A stretch of 64,000 bases of DNA from Burkholderiales bacterium (GCA_947487165.1 CANKWX010000010.1:1-64000); one strand, 5' to 3'; shown: positions 10,264 through 18,887, counted from the stretch's first letter. Translations and numbers: made by a program. Notes: a model not told the origin generated them from the sequence alone.

Positions 10264-10922
10264 CGTCCCCGCTGCTGCAGGTCTCCTCCTTGCAAAAGCG
10301 CTTTGGCGACCGGGTGCTGTTTGCACAGGCTGCGCTGACATTGCAGGCCGGCCGCCGCTATGTTCTGACCGGCCCCAATGGCAGCGGCAAGACCACCTTG
10401 TTGCGCATGCTCGCCGGCCTCGAACCGAGCGATGGCTGCATCCTGAGCTTTCGCGGCGAGACGGTGCGATCAGCCGTCCTGCCCGACCGGTGGCGCCGTC
10501 GGATCGTCTATGTGCATCAGCAGCCTTATCTGTTTCACCGCAGCATCGCGTCAAATCTCGAGTACGGTCTGCGGCTGCGCGGCATCAATGCGATGCAGCG
10601 TCGCGAGCGTGTGCGCGAGGCGCTGGCATGGGCCGGTTTGACCGGGCGTGCAATGCTGCCCGCGCAAACGCTGTCGGGCGGTGAGGCTCAGCGGCTGGCG
10701 CTGGCGCGTGCAAAGCTGCTTGAGCCGGCTCTGCTGCTGCTCGACGAGCCGACCGCAAACCTCGACGACGCCTCGCGCGAGCAGGTGTTTGAACTGGTCA
10801 CCGCCCTGTGTCGGGATCATCACACGGTCGTCATCGCCACCCACGATCCCGAATTTTCGCGACTGGCGATCTTCGACCGGCTGAGGGTGGCAGACCGTCA
10901 GATCATGACCGACAAGCCCTGA
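10260..10922 (+). CDS. tupC: Tungstate-type ABC transporter ATP-binding protein
   Basis: 220 aa from ATG 10260, which overlaps the tupB stop (ATGA). It has Walker A GPNGSGKTTL, Q-loop VYVHQQPYL, ABC signature LSGGEAQRLALARA, Walker B LLLLDEPTANLD and the H-loop TH in VVIATHDPEFSR. There is no C-terminal TOBE domain, again unlike ModC. It energises oxyanion import through TupB. Confidence 0.88.
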   Translation: MTSPLLQVSSLQKRFGDRVLFAQAALTLQAGRRYVLTGPNGSGKTTLLRMLAGLEPSDGCILSFRGETVRSAVLPDRWRRRIVYVHQQPYLFHRSIASNLEYGLRLRGINAMQRRERVREALAWAGLTGRAMLPAQTLSGGEAQRLALARAKLLEPALLLLDEPTANLDDASREQVFELVTALCRDHHTVVIATHDPEFSRLAIFDRLRVADRQIMTDKP

Positions 10923-10941
10923 CGCGCCGCAGGCTCTGGCG

Positions 10942-12516
10942 CTACCAGAACCCGATGAAGATGCCGTGCTTGCTCGCCGTCTCGGTGCGCAGCGCCACCT
11001 GCTCATCGCTGAGCGTGCCGCGATTCTTGCGCTGCAATGACCAGTGCAGGAGCCGATCGCGCATCTCGCGGGCGACCGGCCCATTGGCGCCCGATGCGCC
11101 CAGATCGTGAAGCTCATCCGGGTCTTCCTGCAGATCGAAAAGCTGCGGGCGCAGGCCTTCCCACTCGACATACTTGAAGCGCCCGGTGCGTACCATCCAG
11201 CCGCGGCACTCTCCCGGGGCGCGGCCAAGCGTCAGGCGCGCCTGTCGGAATCCGTAATCGGCCTCCGAGAAGACCGCATCGCGCCAGTTGACCGCTTGAC
11301 CATTCACCAGTGGCAGCAATGAGCGGCCTTCCAGGCGATGGTCGTCGCCCGGCACCCCCAGCGCATCGAGCAGGGTCGGCACGATGTCGATGGCTTCGAC
11401 CATGTCGGCGACCGCCTTGCCGCGCGTGGCCTGCGCGGGCGCTCGGGGGTCCACGACGATCATCGGCGTGCGGACTGCCTGTTCATAGAAAAGTTCTTTT
11501 TCGCCAAGCCAGTGATCGCCGAGCATGTCGCCGTGGTCGGCACACAGCACGATCAGCGTGTCTTGCGCCGCGCCGCTGGCATCGAGCGCATCGAGCACCC
11601 GGCCGATATGGTGATCGAGCTGGGCGATCAGTCCCATATAGGCCGGCCTCACATGGGCTGAGATCGCGTCGTCACCGAAGTTGCGGCTTTCCTCATGCTG
11701 ATGAAAGGCGCGTACCACCGGATGCGCATCGCTTCGCTCGTGCTGCGCCTTGATCGGTGGGGTCAGGGCGGTATCGCGGAACATCGCGTGGTAGGGCGCT
11801 GGCGCCACATACGGCCAGTGCGGCTTCACATACGACAGATGCAGGCACCATCGGTCGGCGCCCGGGGCGCGCAAAAAATCGATCGCCCGATCGGTGAGAT
11901 AGGCGGTCTCGGAATGGGGTTCGGCCACGCGGGCCGGCCAATGAACATTGCGCATCCGCCAGCCCGACTGCGTCTGGCCGGCGTCATCAGTGACCGAAAT
12001 TGCGAAGTCTGCCCACGGGTCGTCACTGATGTAACCATGCTGGCGCAAGAAGGCCGGATAGCCGCTCAGGTGGTCGGGTGTGTGGTGACCGTCGAATCGC
12101 TCGAAGGGTACGAAGCCGCCTTCGCGCAGCAGCGCACCGCGCTCCGACTCGATCTCGATACCCATGCGGTCGAGGCCTTCGGTATCGGGCAGCACATGGG
12201 TCTTGCCGGCCAGAGTGGCCGCGATGCCGGCGCGACTCAGATAGTCGCCCAGCGTCAGTTGCGCGGCCGACAGCGGCACACGGTTCCAGCGTGCGCCGTG
12301 GCTCATCACATAGCGCCCGGTGTAATACGACATGCGAGACGGGCCGCAGATCGGCCCCTGCACGAAGGCCCGATCGAAGCGCGCGCCACGGGCAGCGAGC
12401 CGGTCGATGTTCGGTGTCGGAACCGGTGATCGGCCATAGGCGCCGACATGGTCCCAGCGCAGTTGGTCGACCATGATGAAGAGCGCATTGCGAAGCGGAG
12501 TGCCTGCCTGAGTCAT
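10942..12516 (-). CDS. Sulfatase/phosphonate monoester hydrolase-like enzyme
   Basis: 524 aa from ATG 12516; the frame is open for 40 more codons upstream, but the family's N-terminus fits this start. It is a type I sulfatase of the alkaline phosphatase superfamily. The formylglycine site is C57-G-P-S-R, with metal ligands in FIMVDQLRWD (D17, Q18) and LCADHGDMLGDHW. A Cys57 nucleophile preceded by a VDQ metal motif is what is known for the phosphonate monoester hydrolases of Rhizobium and Burkholderia, which also cleave phosphodiesters and sulfate esters. There is no signal peptide, so it should be cytosolic. A formylglycine-generating enzyme is not encoded in the window. Confidence 0.82.
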   Translation of the reverse strand: MTQAGTPLRNALFIMVDQLRWDHVGAYGRSPVPTPNIDRLAARGARFDRAFVQGPICGPSRMSYYTGRYVMSHGARWNRVPLSAAQLTLGDYLSRAGIAATLAGKTHVLPDTEGLDRMGIEIESERGALLREGGFVPFERFDGHHTPDHLSGYPAFLRQHGYISDDPWADFAISVTDDAGQTQSGWRMRNVHWPARVAEPHSETAYLTDRAIDFLRAPGADRWCLHLSYVKPHWPYVAPAPYHAMFRDTALTPPIKAQHERSDAHPVVRAFHQHEESRNFGDDAISAHVRPAYMGLIAQLDHHIGRVLDALDASGAAQDTLIVLCADHGDMLGDHWLGEKELFYEQAVRTPMIVVDPRAPAQATRGKAVADMVEAIDIVPTLLDALGVPGDDHRLEGRSLLPLVNGQAVNWRDAVFSEADYGFRQARLTLGRAPGECRGWMVRTGRFKYVEWEGLRPQLFDLQEDPDELHDLGASGANGPVAREMRDRLLHWSLQRKNRGTLSDEQVALRTETASKHGIFIGFW

Positions 12517-12634
12517 CGCGATTCGGTCTCCGGGTTGGTCATTGGAGCGGCCGCCCTCAATTGCGGGCCGATGGTTTGACTGTACACGCCATCGATGCCA
12601 GCCTTCTCTGAACACGCCATCCAATCCAGATCCC

Positions 12635-13882
12635 ATGACCTACGACATCCGATCGCCGCTGTCGCTGCCTTGCGGGGCAGTCATTCCCAATCGCCTGTGC
12701 AAGGCCGCCCTCACCGAGGGTCTGGCCGATGGACGCAACCGTGCGACCGTTCGCCATGAGCGTCTTTATCGTGCCTGGTCGCAGGGCGGTGCAGGGCTGG
12801 TGATCACCGGCAACGTGCAGATCGATCGGCGCTATCTGGAACGCCCGGGCAATGTGGTCATCGACCGCAATGGCGGACTCGCCGAACTCGCGGCGTATGC
12901 CAAAGCCGGCACGCAGGCAGGCAATCATCTCTGGATGCAGATCAACCATCCCGGGCGCCAGACGCCAAAGAACGTGTGTCAGTCACCGGTCGCGCCCTCG
13001 GCGGTGGCGCTGGCCTTGCCGGGCGATGCCTTTGCCCCGCCGCGCGAAATGAGCGCCGCCGAGATTGAGGAGGCGATCAGCCGTTTTGCACATGTTGCTG
13101 CCATCGCGCGGGCCACCGGTTTTACCGGCATCCAGATTCACGGCGCTCACGGCTATCTGATCAGCCAGTTCCTGTCGCCGCTGGTCAACCGTCGCACCGA
13201 TCAGTGGGGCGGCAGCCTCGAGAACCGCGCGCGCTTTTTGCTCTCTGTGGTCAAGGCCTGCCGTGATGCCTGTGGCGACGATTTTCCGATTGGCGTGAAG
13301 CTCAATTCTTCCGACTTTCAGCAGGGTGGCTTTAGCACCGAAGACTGTCTGAAGGTGGTGCAATGGCTGGGCGAGGCCGGTATCGACCTGCTCGAATTGT
13401 CCGGCGGCAGCTACGAGCAGCCGAGCATGATGGGTGCGCGTGGCGTCAAGGGCGCGCCAGAACGCGCCCCTGCAGGTACGCCAGTGGCCGAGAGCACGCG
13501 CAAGCGCGAGGCCTACTTCCTCGACTATGCCAAGGCCATCTGTGCGGCAGCCACCATGCCGGTCATGGTGACCGGTGGGTTTCGCAGTCGCGCCGCGATG
13601 GACGAAGCCTTGTCGCAGGGCGAACTCGACATGATCGGCATCGGTCGGCCAATGTGTGTCGATGCCGATCTGCCGAATCGTCTGATGCGCGGCGAGTGGC
13701 CCGAGGGTCGGTCGTATGAGCGCGACATCGATCCGCCGCGAGCCGGCCTGGCCTGGTTCTGCCTGCAACTGATTGCGATCGGCGATGGTCGCGAGCCTGA
13801 TCGCACACTGAGCGGCTTGCAGGCAGTGCAGGACTATGCGGCAAACGAAGCGATGACGGCTGCTGCGCTGACGGGGCGCTGA
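12635..13882 (+). CDS. NADH:flavin oxidoreductase, old yellow enzyme family
   Basis: 415 aa from ATG 12635. It is an FMN-binding TIM barrel. Recognisable parts are SLPCGAVIPNRLCKAALTEG at the N-terminus, the substrate-site pair in FTGIQIHGAHGYLISQFLSPLVNRRTDQWGG (residues about 165-195), and a phosphate-binding segment near MVTGGFRSRAAMDEAL. Such enzymes reduce activated C=C bonds of enones, nitro compounds or CoA esters with NAD(P)H. It lacks the Fe-S C-terminal domain of 2,4-dienoyl-CoA reductase. The neighbours do not reveal the substrate. It converges on a CoA-transferase gene across a likely terminator. Confidence 0.88.
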   Translation: MTYDIRSPLSLPCGAVIPNRLCKAALTEGLADGRNRATVRHERLYRAWSQGGAGLVITGNVQIDRRYLERPGNVVIDRNGGLAELAAYAKAGTQAGNHLWMQINHPGRQTPKNVCQSPVAPSAVALALPGDAFAPPREMSAAEIEEAISRFAHVAAIARATGFTGIQIHGAHGYLISQFLSPLVNRRTDQWGGSLENRARFLLSVVKACRDACGDDFPIGVKLNSSDFQQGGFSTEDCLKVVQWLGEAGIDLLELSGGSYEQPSMMGARGVKGAPERAPAGTPVAESTRKREAYFLDYAKAICAAATMPVMVTGGFRSRAAMDEALSQGELDMIGIGRPMCVDADLPNRLMRGEWPEGRSYERDIDPPRAGLAWFCLQLIAIGDGREPDRTLSGLQAVQDYAANEAMTAAALTGR

Positions 13883-13941
13883 CACCGCACGCTCAGCACG
13901 CTGCCCGCGCTCTGATCGTCCTGGTCCGCTGCGCTCGCGGT

Positions 13942-13962
13942 GCCGATCGAATCCCGATCGGC
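13942..13962. terminator. Candidate bidirectional terminator
   Basis: A perfect 8-bp inverted repeat, GCCGATCG-aatcc-CGATCGGC, lies in the gap between two convergent genes, the OYE-type oxidoreductase ending at 13882 and the CoA-transferase ending at 13982. There is no long T-run on either side, so termination is plausible but not proven. Confidence 0.5.
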
Positions 13963-13981
13963 TTGCCCGAACCCTACCTGC

Positions 13982-15199
13982 TCAGATCGCTTCGGTGCGC
14001 AGCACGCCTGCGGCGGTCAGCGCGGCGATCTTCTGCGCGTCATAGCCCAGCAGATCGCCCAATACCGAGTTGTTGTGTTCACCAAGTGTCGGCGCAGGAG
14101 CACTGACTCCCACGCTGGCATCACTGAACTTGGCCGCGGTATTGATCACGTCGATGCGTCCCAGGACCGGATCGTCGACCGGCGCAATCATCTCGCGGGC
14201 GAGCACCTGCGGCTGGCGCGCGGCCTGCCCGATCGTCTTCACCACCCCCACCACCACATGGTGTTCGGTCAGGATGCGGTCGGCCTCGTCGCTGGTGAGG
14301 GTGGCCAGCCAACCCGACAGCAGGTTTGTCGCCTCGGCCCGGTTGCGATTGACCGACGCCAGCGATGAAAATCGCGGGTCCTCGAGCAGTTCCATTCGCC
14401 CCATCGCTTTGCAGATGCTCTGCCAGGCGCGAAAGTCAGGGCCGACATTGGCGGTGACATAGCCGTCGAGCGTGGCGTGCACCGCGTGATAGCCGGGTCG
14501 CTCGACGCCATCGATCAGGCAGCGTTGCATCGATTCATCGTTGGCTGCAAAAAGCGCATCGAAGAGCGACACATCGATGCGCTCGCCGCGCCCGGTGCGT
14601 TCGCGCTTGAAAAGCGCCGCGCAAATCGCCCCGAAGGCGGTGATGCCGGTGACCACATCGGCAATCGCGATGCCGGGCCCGGTCGGGATCTGGGGCGGAT
14701 CGCGGTACATCGACTGCATCGCGAGCCAGCCGGTCATTGAATGCGCGATGTGCGCATAGCCCGGGCGGTTCGCATTCGGGCCGGTCTGACCGAAACCGCT
14801 GATCGAGCACAGGATGATTTTCGGATTGAGCGCCTTCAGATCGTCATAGCCCAGGCCGAGCTTGGCCATCACGCCCGGCGTGAAAGCCTCGATCACGATG
14901 TCCGACTGTCGCACCAGGTCTTGCGCGATCGCGAGGCCCTCAGGTCGGCCGAGATCAAGACACAGGCCCTTCTTGCCGCTGTTGTGCTGTACGAACATCG
15001 CACTGCGCCCCGGCACGATGCGATTGACGCTGCGCGAGACATCGCCGTCGGGAAAGCGCTCGATCTTGATGACTTCGGCACCGTGGTCGGCCAGCGCGCG
15101 GGCTGCAGAGGGGCCGGCAATCAGTGCGGTGAATTCGAGTACGCGCACGCCGGCGAGCGTGCCTCGGGAGTTGGTGTCATGGGTCGGGTCAAGGCTCAT
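13982..15199 (-). CDS. CaiB/BaiF family (class III) CoA-transferase
   Basis: 405 aa, full family length. The N-terminal Rossmann part starts LAGVRVLEFTALIAGPSAARALADHGAEVIKIE. The catalytic aspartate that forms the acyl anhydride is probably D181 in PGIAIADVVTG. NSGKKGLCLDLGRPEG and GFGQTGPNANRPGYAH are also family signatures. It would move CoA between carboxylic acids in the cytosol. The donor and acceptor are unknown, and the gene stands alone with no acyl-CoA dehydrogenase or lyase beside it. A second member of the family is at 42806-44017. Confidence 0.88.
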   Translation of the reverse strand: MSLDPTHDTNSRGTLAGVRVLEFTALIAGPSAARALADHGAEVIKIERFPDGDVSRSVNRIVPGRSAMFVQHNSGKKGLCLDLGRPEGLAIAQDLVRQSDIVIEAFTPGVMAKLGLGYDDLKALNPKIILCSISGFGQTGPNANRPGYAHIAHSMTGWLAMQSMYRDPPQIPTGPGIAIADVVTGITAFGAICAALFKRERTGRGERIDVSLFDALFAANDESMQRCLIDGVERPGYHAVHATLDGYVTANVGPDFRAWQSICKAMGRMELLEDPRFSSLASVNRNRAEATNLLSGWLATLTSDEADRILTEHHVVVGVVKTIGQAARQPQVLAREMIAPVDDPVLGRIDVINTAAKFSDASVGVSAPAPTLGEHNNSVLGDLLGYDAQKIAALTAAGVLRTEAI

Positions 15200-15278
15200 G
15201 CGGGTCCTGTGCAGGCGAGGGCTTCATTAGGGATGGGGCAGTGGGATCGGCCGAATAGTGTCGGATATCTTTACACGG

Positions 15279-15298
15279 ACCGCGCAAATTCGCGTGGT
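15279..15298. promoter_or_regulatory. Imperfect palindrome, possible enhancer-binding site
   Basis: ACCGCGCAAATTCGCGTGGT is a near palindrome in which eight of ten half-site positions match. It is centred about 75-80 nt upstream of the expected start point of the sigma54-type promoter at 15340. That is the usual distance for an activator of sigma54. PEP-CTERM genes are known to be driven by the PrsK/PrsR system with RpoN, so PrsR is a candidate, but I do not know its exact target sequence. Confidence 0.35.
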
Positions 15299-15317
15299 CT
15301 AAGTCTGTACATCAAGC

Positions 15318-15349
15318 GAACATGCGGTTCTTCAGTCGGTGGCATGTTC
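15318..15349. repeat. Inverted repeat overlapping the PEP-CTERM gene promoter
   Basis: A perfect 8-bp inverted repeat, GAACATGC and GCATGTTC, has arms 16 nt apart, and the right arm lies inside the -24 part of the sigma54-type promoter. It could be a repressor site or chance; a protein bound here would block RNA polymerase. Confidence 0.35.
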
Positions 15350-15355
15350 CGTGCT
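15340..15355 (+). promoter_or_regulatory. Sigma54-type (-24/-12) promoter
   Basis: TGGCATGTTCCGTGCT matches the RpoN consensus TGGCACG-N4-TTGCW at all but two positions and keeps the invariant GG and GC with the required 10-nt spacing. Transcription should begin near 15366, giving a short leader with GGGAG before ATG 15387. Control of PEP-CTERM genes by RpoN is established in other betaproteobacteria, which supports the reading. Confidence 0.65.
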
Positions 15356-15386
15356 TAGTTTCTGGTTAACCTACTGGGAGTTCCTG

Positions 15387-15920
15387 ATGAATCATGCAGT
15401 CAAAGTGGTATTGGCGTCCCTGTGCGTTTCATTCCTCGGCGCCACCAGTGCAAAGGCCAATCAGTTCTTCGACTTTTCTTACTCGGTCGGGAGCGTTTCG
15501 GTGGTCGGTGTCTTCGAGGCGACTCAGCCGAGCCTTGATCCATTCGAGTGGCTTGCGGTGGGCATCACCGGCACGCGCAGCGACGGCGCAGTCAGTCCGA
15601 TTTCGGCGCTCAGATCAGCAGGCACATTCGGCGGCAACGACAACCTTTTCTATATCGGCACGGCGCCCCAGCTGAACTTTGGCGGTATTGCCTATATCGC
15701 CGGTGGTAATTCCTACAATCTCTACTCGTTCCAGCCTCAGGGTGAGGCATTCACTTACCTTGAGTGCGCGATTTTGTGCGGTGATCAGAAGTCTGGATCG
15801 GCGGTATCGTTGATGACCATCACGCCGCGCACGACCTCGGTACCCGTGCCGGCGACCCTCGCATTGTTCGGCCTCGGTTTGTTCGGGCTTGGACTGGCAC
15901 GGGCAAAGCGCCCGCTCTGA
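15387..15920 (+). CDS. PEP-CTERM sorting-domain protein (VPVP variant)
   Basis: 177 aa from ATG 15387, with GGGAG 6 nt upstream. It has an N-terminal Sec signal (MNHAVKVVLASLCVSFLGATSAKA) and a C-terminal tripartite sorting signal: VPVPATLALFGLGLFGLGLARAKR, that is a proline motif, a hydrophobic helix and a basic tail. The usual motif is VPEP; the glutamate is valine here. Exosortase cleaves such proteins and passes them to the cell surface, where they take part in exopolysaccharide and floc formation. The body is Gly/Ser/Phe-rich with no known domain and one Cys pair (ECAILCGD). No exosortase gene lies in the window, so it must be elsewhere. Confidence 0.85.
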   Translation: MNHAVKVVLASLCVSFLGATSAKANQFFDFSYSVGSVSVVGVFEATQPSLDPFEWLAVGITGTRSDGAVSPISALRSAGTFGGNDNLFYIGTAPQLNFGGIAYIAGGNSYNLYSFQPQGEAFTYLECAILCGDQKSGSAVSLMTITPRTTSVPVPATLALFGLGLFGLGLARAKRPL

Positions 15921-15928
15921 TCGGGCGA

Positions 15929-15946
15929 TTCACCTCGGTCGGTGAA
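15929..15946. terminator. Candidate terminator hairpin between convergent genes
   Basis: TTCACC-tcggtc-GGTGAA lies in the 9-nt gap between the PEP-CTERM gene and the convergent MFS gene, overlapping the stop codon of the latter. The stem is short and has no T-run. Confidence 0.3.
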
Positions 15947-17264
15947 CCTGCCAAAGACTCGGTCGCAACAGGCCGGCTGCCAGGAAGATTGCGGTTGCGG
16001 CCGCCGCTGAAATGAACACCGGGCTGAAAGCCGACATGAATGCCACGGTCGGGGTCGCACCCGCTGTCTGCTCCGACATCTGAATCGACTGCAACAGCGC
16101 GATCCAGAGCGAGGCGCCGATCACCAGTCCGATCGTGCGGGTCACCATCGTCAGGCTGCCGGCGACACCGCGTGCGTTGATCGGCAGGGCGGCAATCACG
16201 ATGTCGGTATAGGCCACCTGAAAGAGACCAAGCCCTGCGCCATGGACAAGCAGCGCCCCGGACATCAGCGCGATTGATGGCGTGCTTTGCCAGCAGGCGA
16301 TCGTGCCCAGGCCGATGACGATGCCGAGCATCGCGACAAAGGCGCTTCGCGGTGAACCGAGCCGACTGATGACGCCTGACGCGCAGCTTGATCCGGCCAG
16401 TGACCCGATCGCCCAGACGGCCATGAGCGCGCCTAACGCGGGCGTTTGCCAGCCGGCGACGCGCACCAGAAAGTAGGGCGTGATCAGCGGCACGGCAAAG
16501 CTTGCGAACTGAACCACCACCGCTGCAAGGTTAATCAGCCAGAAGTCGATATTGCGTGTGACCTCGCGGGGCATGAAGGGCCTGTCGGTGTTGCGCTGTC
16601 TCCGGATGAAGGCGGCCATCGAGACGACGCCGGCCAGCGCGATCGGCCAGGGCGCCCAGAGCGGCACACCTTCGGCTCTGGCACCCAGCAGTGCGGGCGC
16701 AAGCAGCAACAGGGCCATGCTTGCCGCCAGCATTGCCGAGCCGCCGGTATCGAAGGGCTGCGCGCTGCGTGTCGAGCGGATCGGTTCATCGAGTGCGATT
16801 TGTCGCAGGCCAGCCAGTGCCAGCAGCGCAATTGGCACCCGAAACCAGTACACCCCCGGCCAGTCGATCATGGCAATCATCAGGCCGCCGGCAATCGGTG
16901 CCAGCACGCCGGCAACGGCTGCCATCGCGGTGTAGGTCGACAAGGCCCAGGTGCGGCGGCTCTCGTCAAAGAGCAGCGTGGCCATGGCAGGCGCACACGA
17001 CAGCGTCAGCGCCACAGCAATCCCTTGCGCCACCCTTGCGGCCAGCAGCCAGGCATAAGTGGGCGCCAGTGCGCAGGCGGCAAACGCGATGGCGGCCAGT
17101 ATCAGCCCGGCGCGAAAGACTCGGCGATAGCCGATGCGATCGCCGAGTGCACCGAACCCCAGCATCAGGCTGCCGTAGGTGAGCACATACGACACCGCGA
17201 CCCAGCGAATCGACGCAGTCTGCAGCGCGAAGGCCTGGGTGATCGCCGGAAATGCGATATTCAC
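15930..17264 (-). CDS. MFS (DHA2-like) multidrug-type transporter with disturbed start
   Basis: At least 444 aa from the first conventional codon, GTG 17264. The frame is a 14-helix-like DHA2 MFS protein with the A-loop GFGALGDRIGYRRVFRAGL and a motif C region GGLMIAMIDWPGVYWFRVPI. GTG 17264 falls inside helix 1. The reading frame continues upstream through GIVGLAVVGLGASIAPLDFAV, clearly the rest of helix 1, back to a TGA at 17364-17366 that is the stop of the NTF2-like gene. No ATG, GTG or TTG occurs in that extension; CTG 17312 is possible. A TGATG stop-start at 17366-17362 would put translation one nt out of frame. Either a rare start codon is used or a one-base change has broken the start. 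Probable substrates are drugs or aromatic acids. Confidence 0.75.
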   Translation of the reverse strand: MNIAFPAITQAFALQTASIRWVAVSYVLTYGSLMLGFGALGDRIGYRRVFRAGLILAAIAFAACALAPTYAWLLAARVAQGIAVALTLSCAPAMATLLFDESRRTWALSTYTAMAAVAGVLAPIAGGLMIAMIDWPGVYWFRVPIALLALAGLRQIALDEPIRSTRSAQPFDTGGSAMLAASMALLLLAPALLGARAEGVPLWAPWPIALAGVVSMAAFIRRQRNTDRPFMPREVTRNIDFWLINLAAVVVQFASFAVPLITPYFLVRVAGWQTPALGALMAVWAIGSLAGSSCASGVISRLGSPRSAFVAMLGIVIGLGTIACWQSTPSIALMSGALLVHGAGLGLFQVAYTDIVIAALPINARGVAGSLTMVTRTIGLVIGASLWIALLQSIQMSEQTAGATPTVAFMSAFSPVFISAAAATAIFLAAGLLRPSLWQVHRPR

Positions 17265-17363
17265 CGCGAAGTCGAGTGGCGCGATCGAGGCGCCGAGCCC
17301 GACGACCGCCAGGCCGACGATGCCTGATCGCCGTGAGTCAGCCGGCTCGATGATCGATCCGCA

Positions 17364-17858
17364 TCAGGGCTTTCTGCGTCCGTAGACGTCGTCGATGCGG
17401 TGTCCGGCAAAGCCCTTCTCGTAGGGCGCCAGCACCTTCAGCGTGATCGCCACCCGCTCGAACTGCCAGCCATGCGCCGTGCGGCGATAGCGGTCGTCAT
17501 AGCGTGCAGACATCCAGTAGGCATGCTCGCCCTCGGGCAGCGCATAGACCATCGGCTGCCACAGATACCAGCTGCCGGTGGCGGTATCGCCGTCAACCTG
17601 AATGATCGGATTGACCACCATGTGCAGCGCAAACGGCACGCGCTTGGAGGAGCCCTGAAAGAAGGTGCGGATCGCCTCTCGACCATCGTGGGTGCCCATC
17701 GGGCCGCCGTCCCAGACCGCGTCTTCGGTGAAGAGCGAGGCGATGCCATCGGCGTCATAACCGGCATCGCAATAACCGCAATAAGTGTGCTTGAGCTGCT
17801 TGATGGCTTCGATGTCGGCCAGCCATCTGACCAGCATTGCGGTGTCGTCGGTCTGCAT
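17364..17858 (-). CDS. SnoaL/NTF2-like domain protein
   Basis: 164 aa. It shows the alpha+beta cone of SnoaL-like proteins: an N-terminal helix DIEAIKQLKHTYCGYCDAGYDADGIASLFTEDAVWDGGPMGTHDGREAI, then strands HMVVNPIIQVDGDTATGSWYLW and YDDRYRRTAHGWQFERVAITL. This resembles the scytalone dehydratase/ring-hydroxylating dioxygenase beta-like branch, with aspartate and histidine in the pocket. Function is unknown; relatives are lyases, isomerases or hydratases. It lies directly upstream of, and in the same frame as, the MFS transporter, suggesting a two-gene unit for uptake and conversion of a small molecule. Confidence 0.8.
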   Translation of the reverse strand: MQTDDTAMLVRWLADIEAIKQLKHTYCGYCDAGYDADGIASLFTEDAVWDGGPMGTHDGREAIRTFFQGSSKRVPFALHMVVNPIIQVDGDTATGSWYLWQPMVYALPEGEHAYWMSARYDDRYRRTAHGWQFERVAITLKVLAPYEKGFAGHRIDDVYGRRKP

Positions 17859-17980
17859 CAGGCTTCCAGCGTGTTGGAGAGTGGCCGATCCTAGGCGCCG
17901 CCCGGTCGCGGCGTCAACGCGGGGCCCTCATATTCAGCATGCAGATAGAATCGCAGTCGCTTCGCAGGGACGCACAATTG

Positions 17981-18874
17981 ATGGCAATCGAGCCGTGGTT
18001 CTGGGTGGTCTTCACGCTGGTGGCCGCGCTGGTGCAGACCGGTCGCAATGTGATGCAGCGCGGATTGACCGAGACCCTCGGCACGCTCGGTGCCACGCAG
18101 GTCCGCTTTCTCTATGGCTTTCCCTTCGGCGTGCTGTTTTGCGTGATCGTGCTCACCGTGACCGGCGCGGCACTGCCGCATCCGAATGCCGCGACCTGGC
18201 TGTGGGTCGTAGGGGGCGGCTTGTCGCAGATCCTGGGCACCTTTCTTTTTCTGGCCGCCATGCGCGAGAAGTCATTTGTCGTGGCCACTGCGCTCACCAA
18301 GTTCGAGCCGGTCTGGGTGGCCTGCTTCGGCCTGGTCTTTCTTGGGGATTCATTGGGGATGGCGCTCACCATCGCGATTGCGGCGGCGACTGCAGGCGTA
18401 CTGGTCATGTCCTGGCCGGCGCGCGGTGCGCAATGGGCGTTGCGCCCGGTGCTTCTCGGTGTGTTTTCAGGCGCCGGATTCGGCATGGCCTCGATCGGAT
18501 TTCGTGGCGCGATCCGCAGCCTGGAGGACACCTCTTTTGTGGTCGGCGCGAGTTTCATCCTGGCATTGGGTCTGAGTATCCAGTCCCTGGTACTGGTCGG
18601 CTACATGCTGTGGCGCGACCGGGCCCTGCTGATGTCGATCCTGCGGGCCTGGCGCCCGTCGCTGCTTGCGGGGGCCTTTGGCGCCGGTGCATCGCAGTTC
18701 TGGTTTCTGGCGTTTGCGGTCGAGAGTGCGGCGCGGGTGCGTACGCTCGCGCTGGTCGAGATTATCTTTGCGCAGATCATCTCGCGTCGCTTTCTCAGTC
18801 AGAACAGCAGCGCGAAAGAATGGGTGGGAATGGCCTTGCTGATTGCGGGCGTCGTGATGGTGCTTCAGTCGTGA
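17981..18874 (+). CDS. EamA family transporter
   Basis: 297 aa from ATG 17981, preceded by AGGGA; an ATG at 17939 has no ribosome site. Ten hydrophobic helices form two repeats. The opening WFWVVFTLVAALVQTGRNVMQRGL and the motif ATALTKFEPVWVACFGLVFLGD indicate the branch of EamA proteins with a long first helix. It is a putative exporter of unknown substrate. The gene is divergent from the NTF2-like/MFS pair. Confidence 0.82.
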   Translation: MAIEPWFWVVFTLVAALVQTGRNVMQRGLTETLGTLGATQVRFLYGFPFGVLFCVIVLTVTGAALPHPNAATWLWVVGGGLSQILGTFLFLAAMREKSFVVATALTKFEPVWVACFGLVFLGDSLGMALTIAIAAATAGVLVMSWPARGAQWALRPVLLGVFSGAGFGMASIGFRGAIRSLEDTSFVVGASFILALGLSIQSLVLVGYMLWRDRALLMSILRAWRPSLLAGAFGAGASQFWFLAFAVESAARVRTLALVEIIFAQIISRRFLSQNSSAKEWVGMALLIAGVVMVLQS

Positions 18875-18887
18875 GCGCTTCAGCGGT

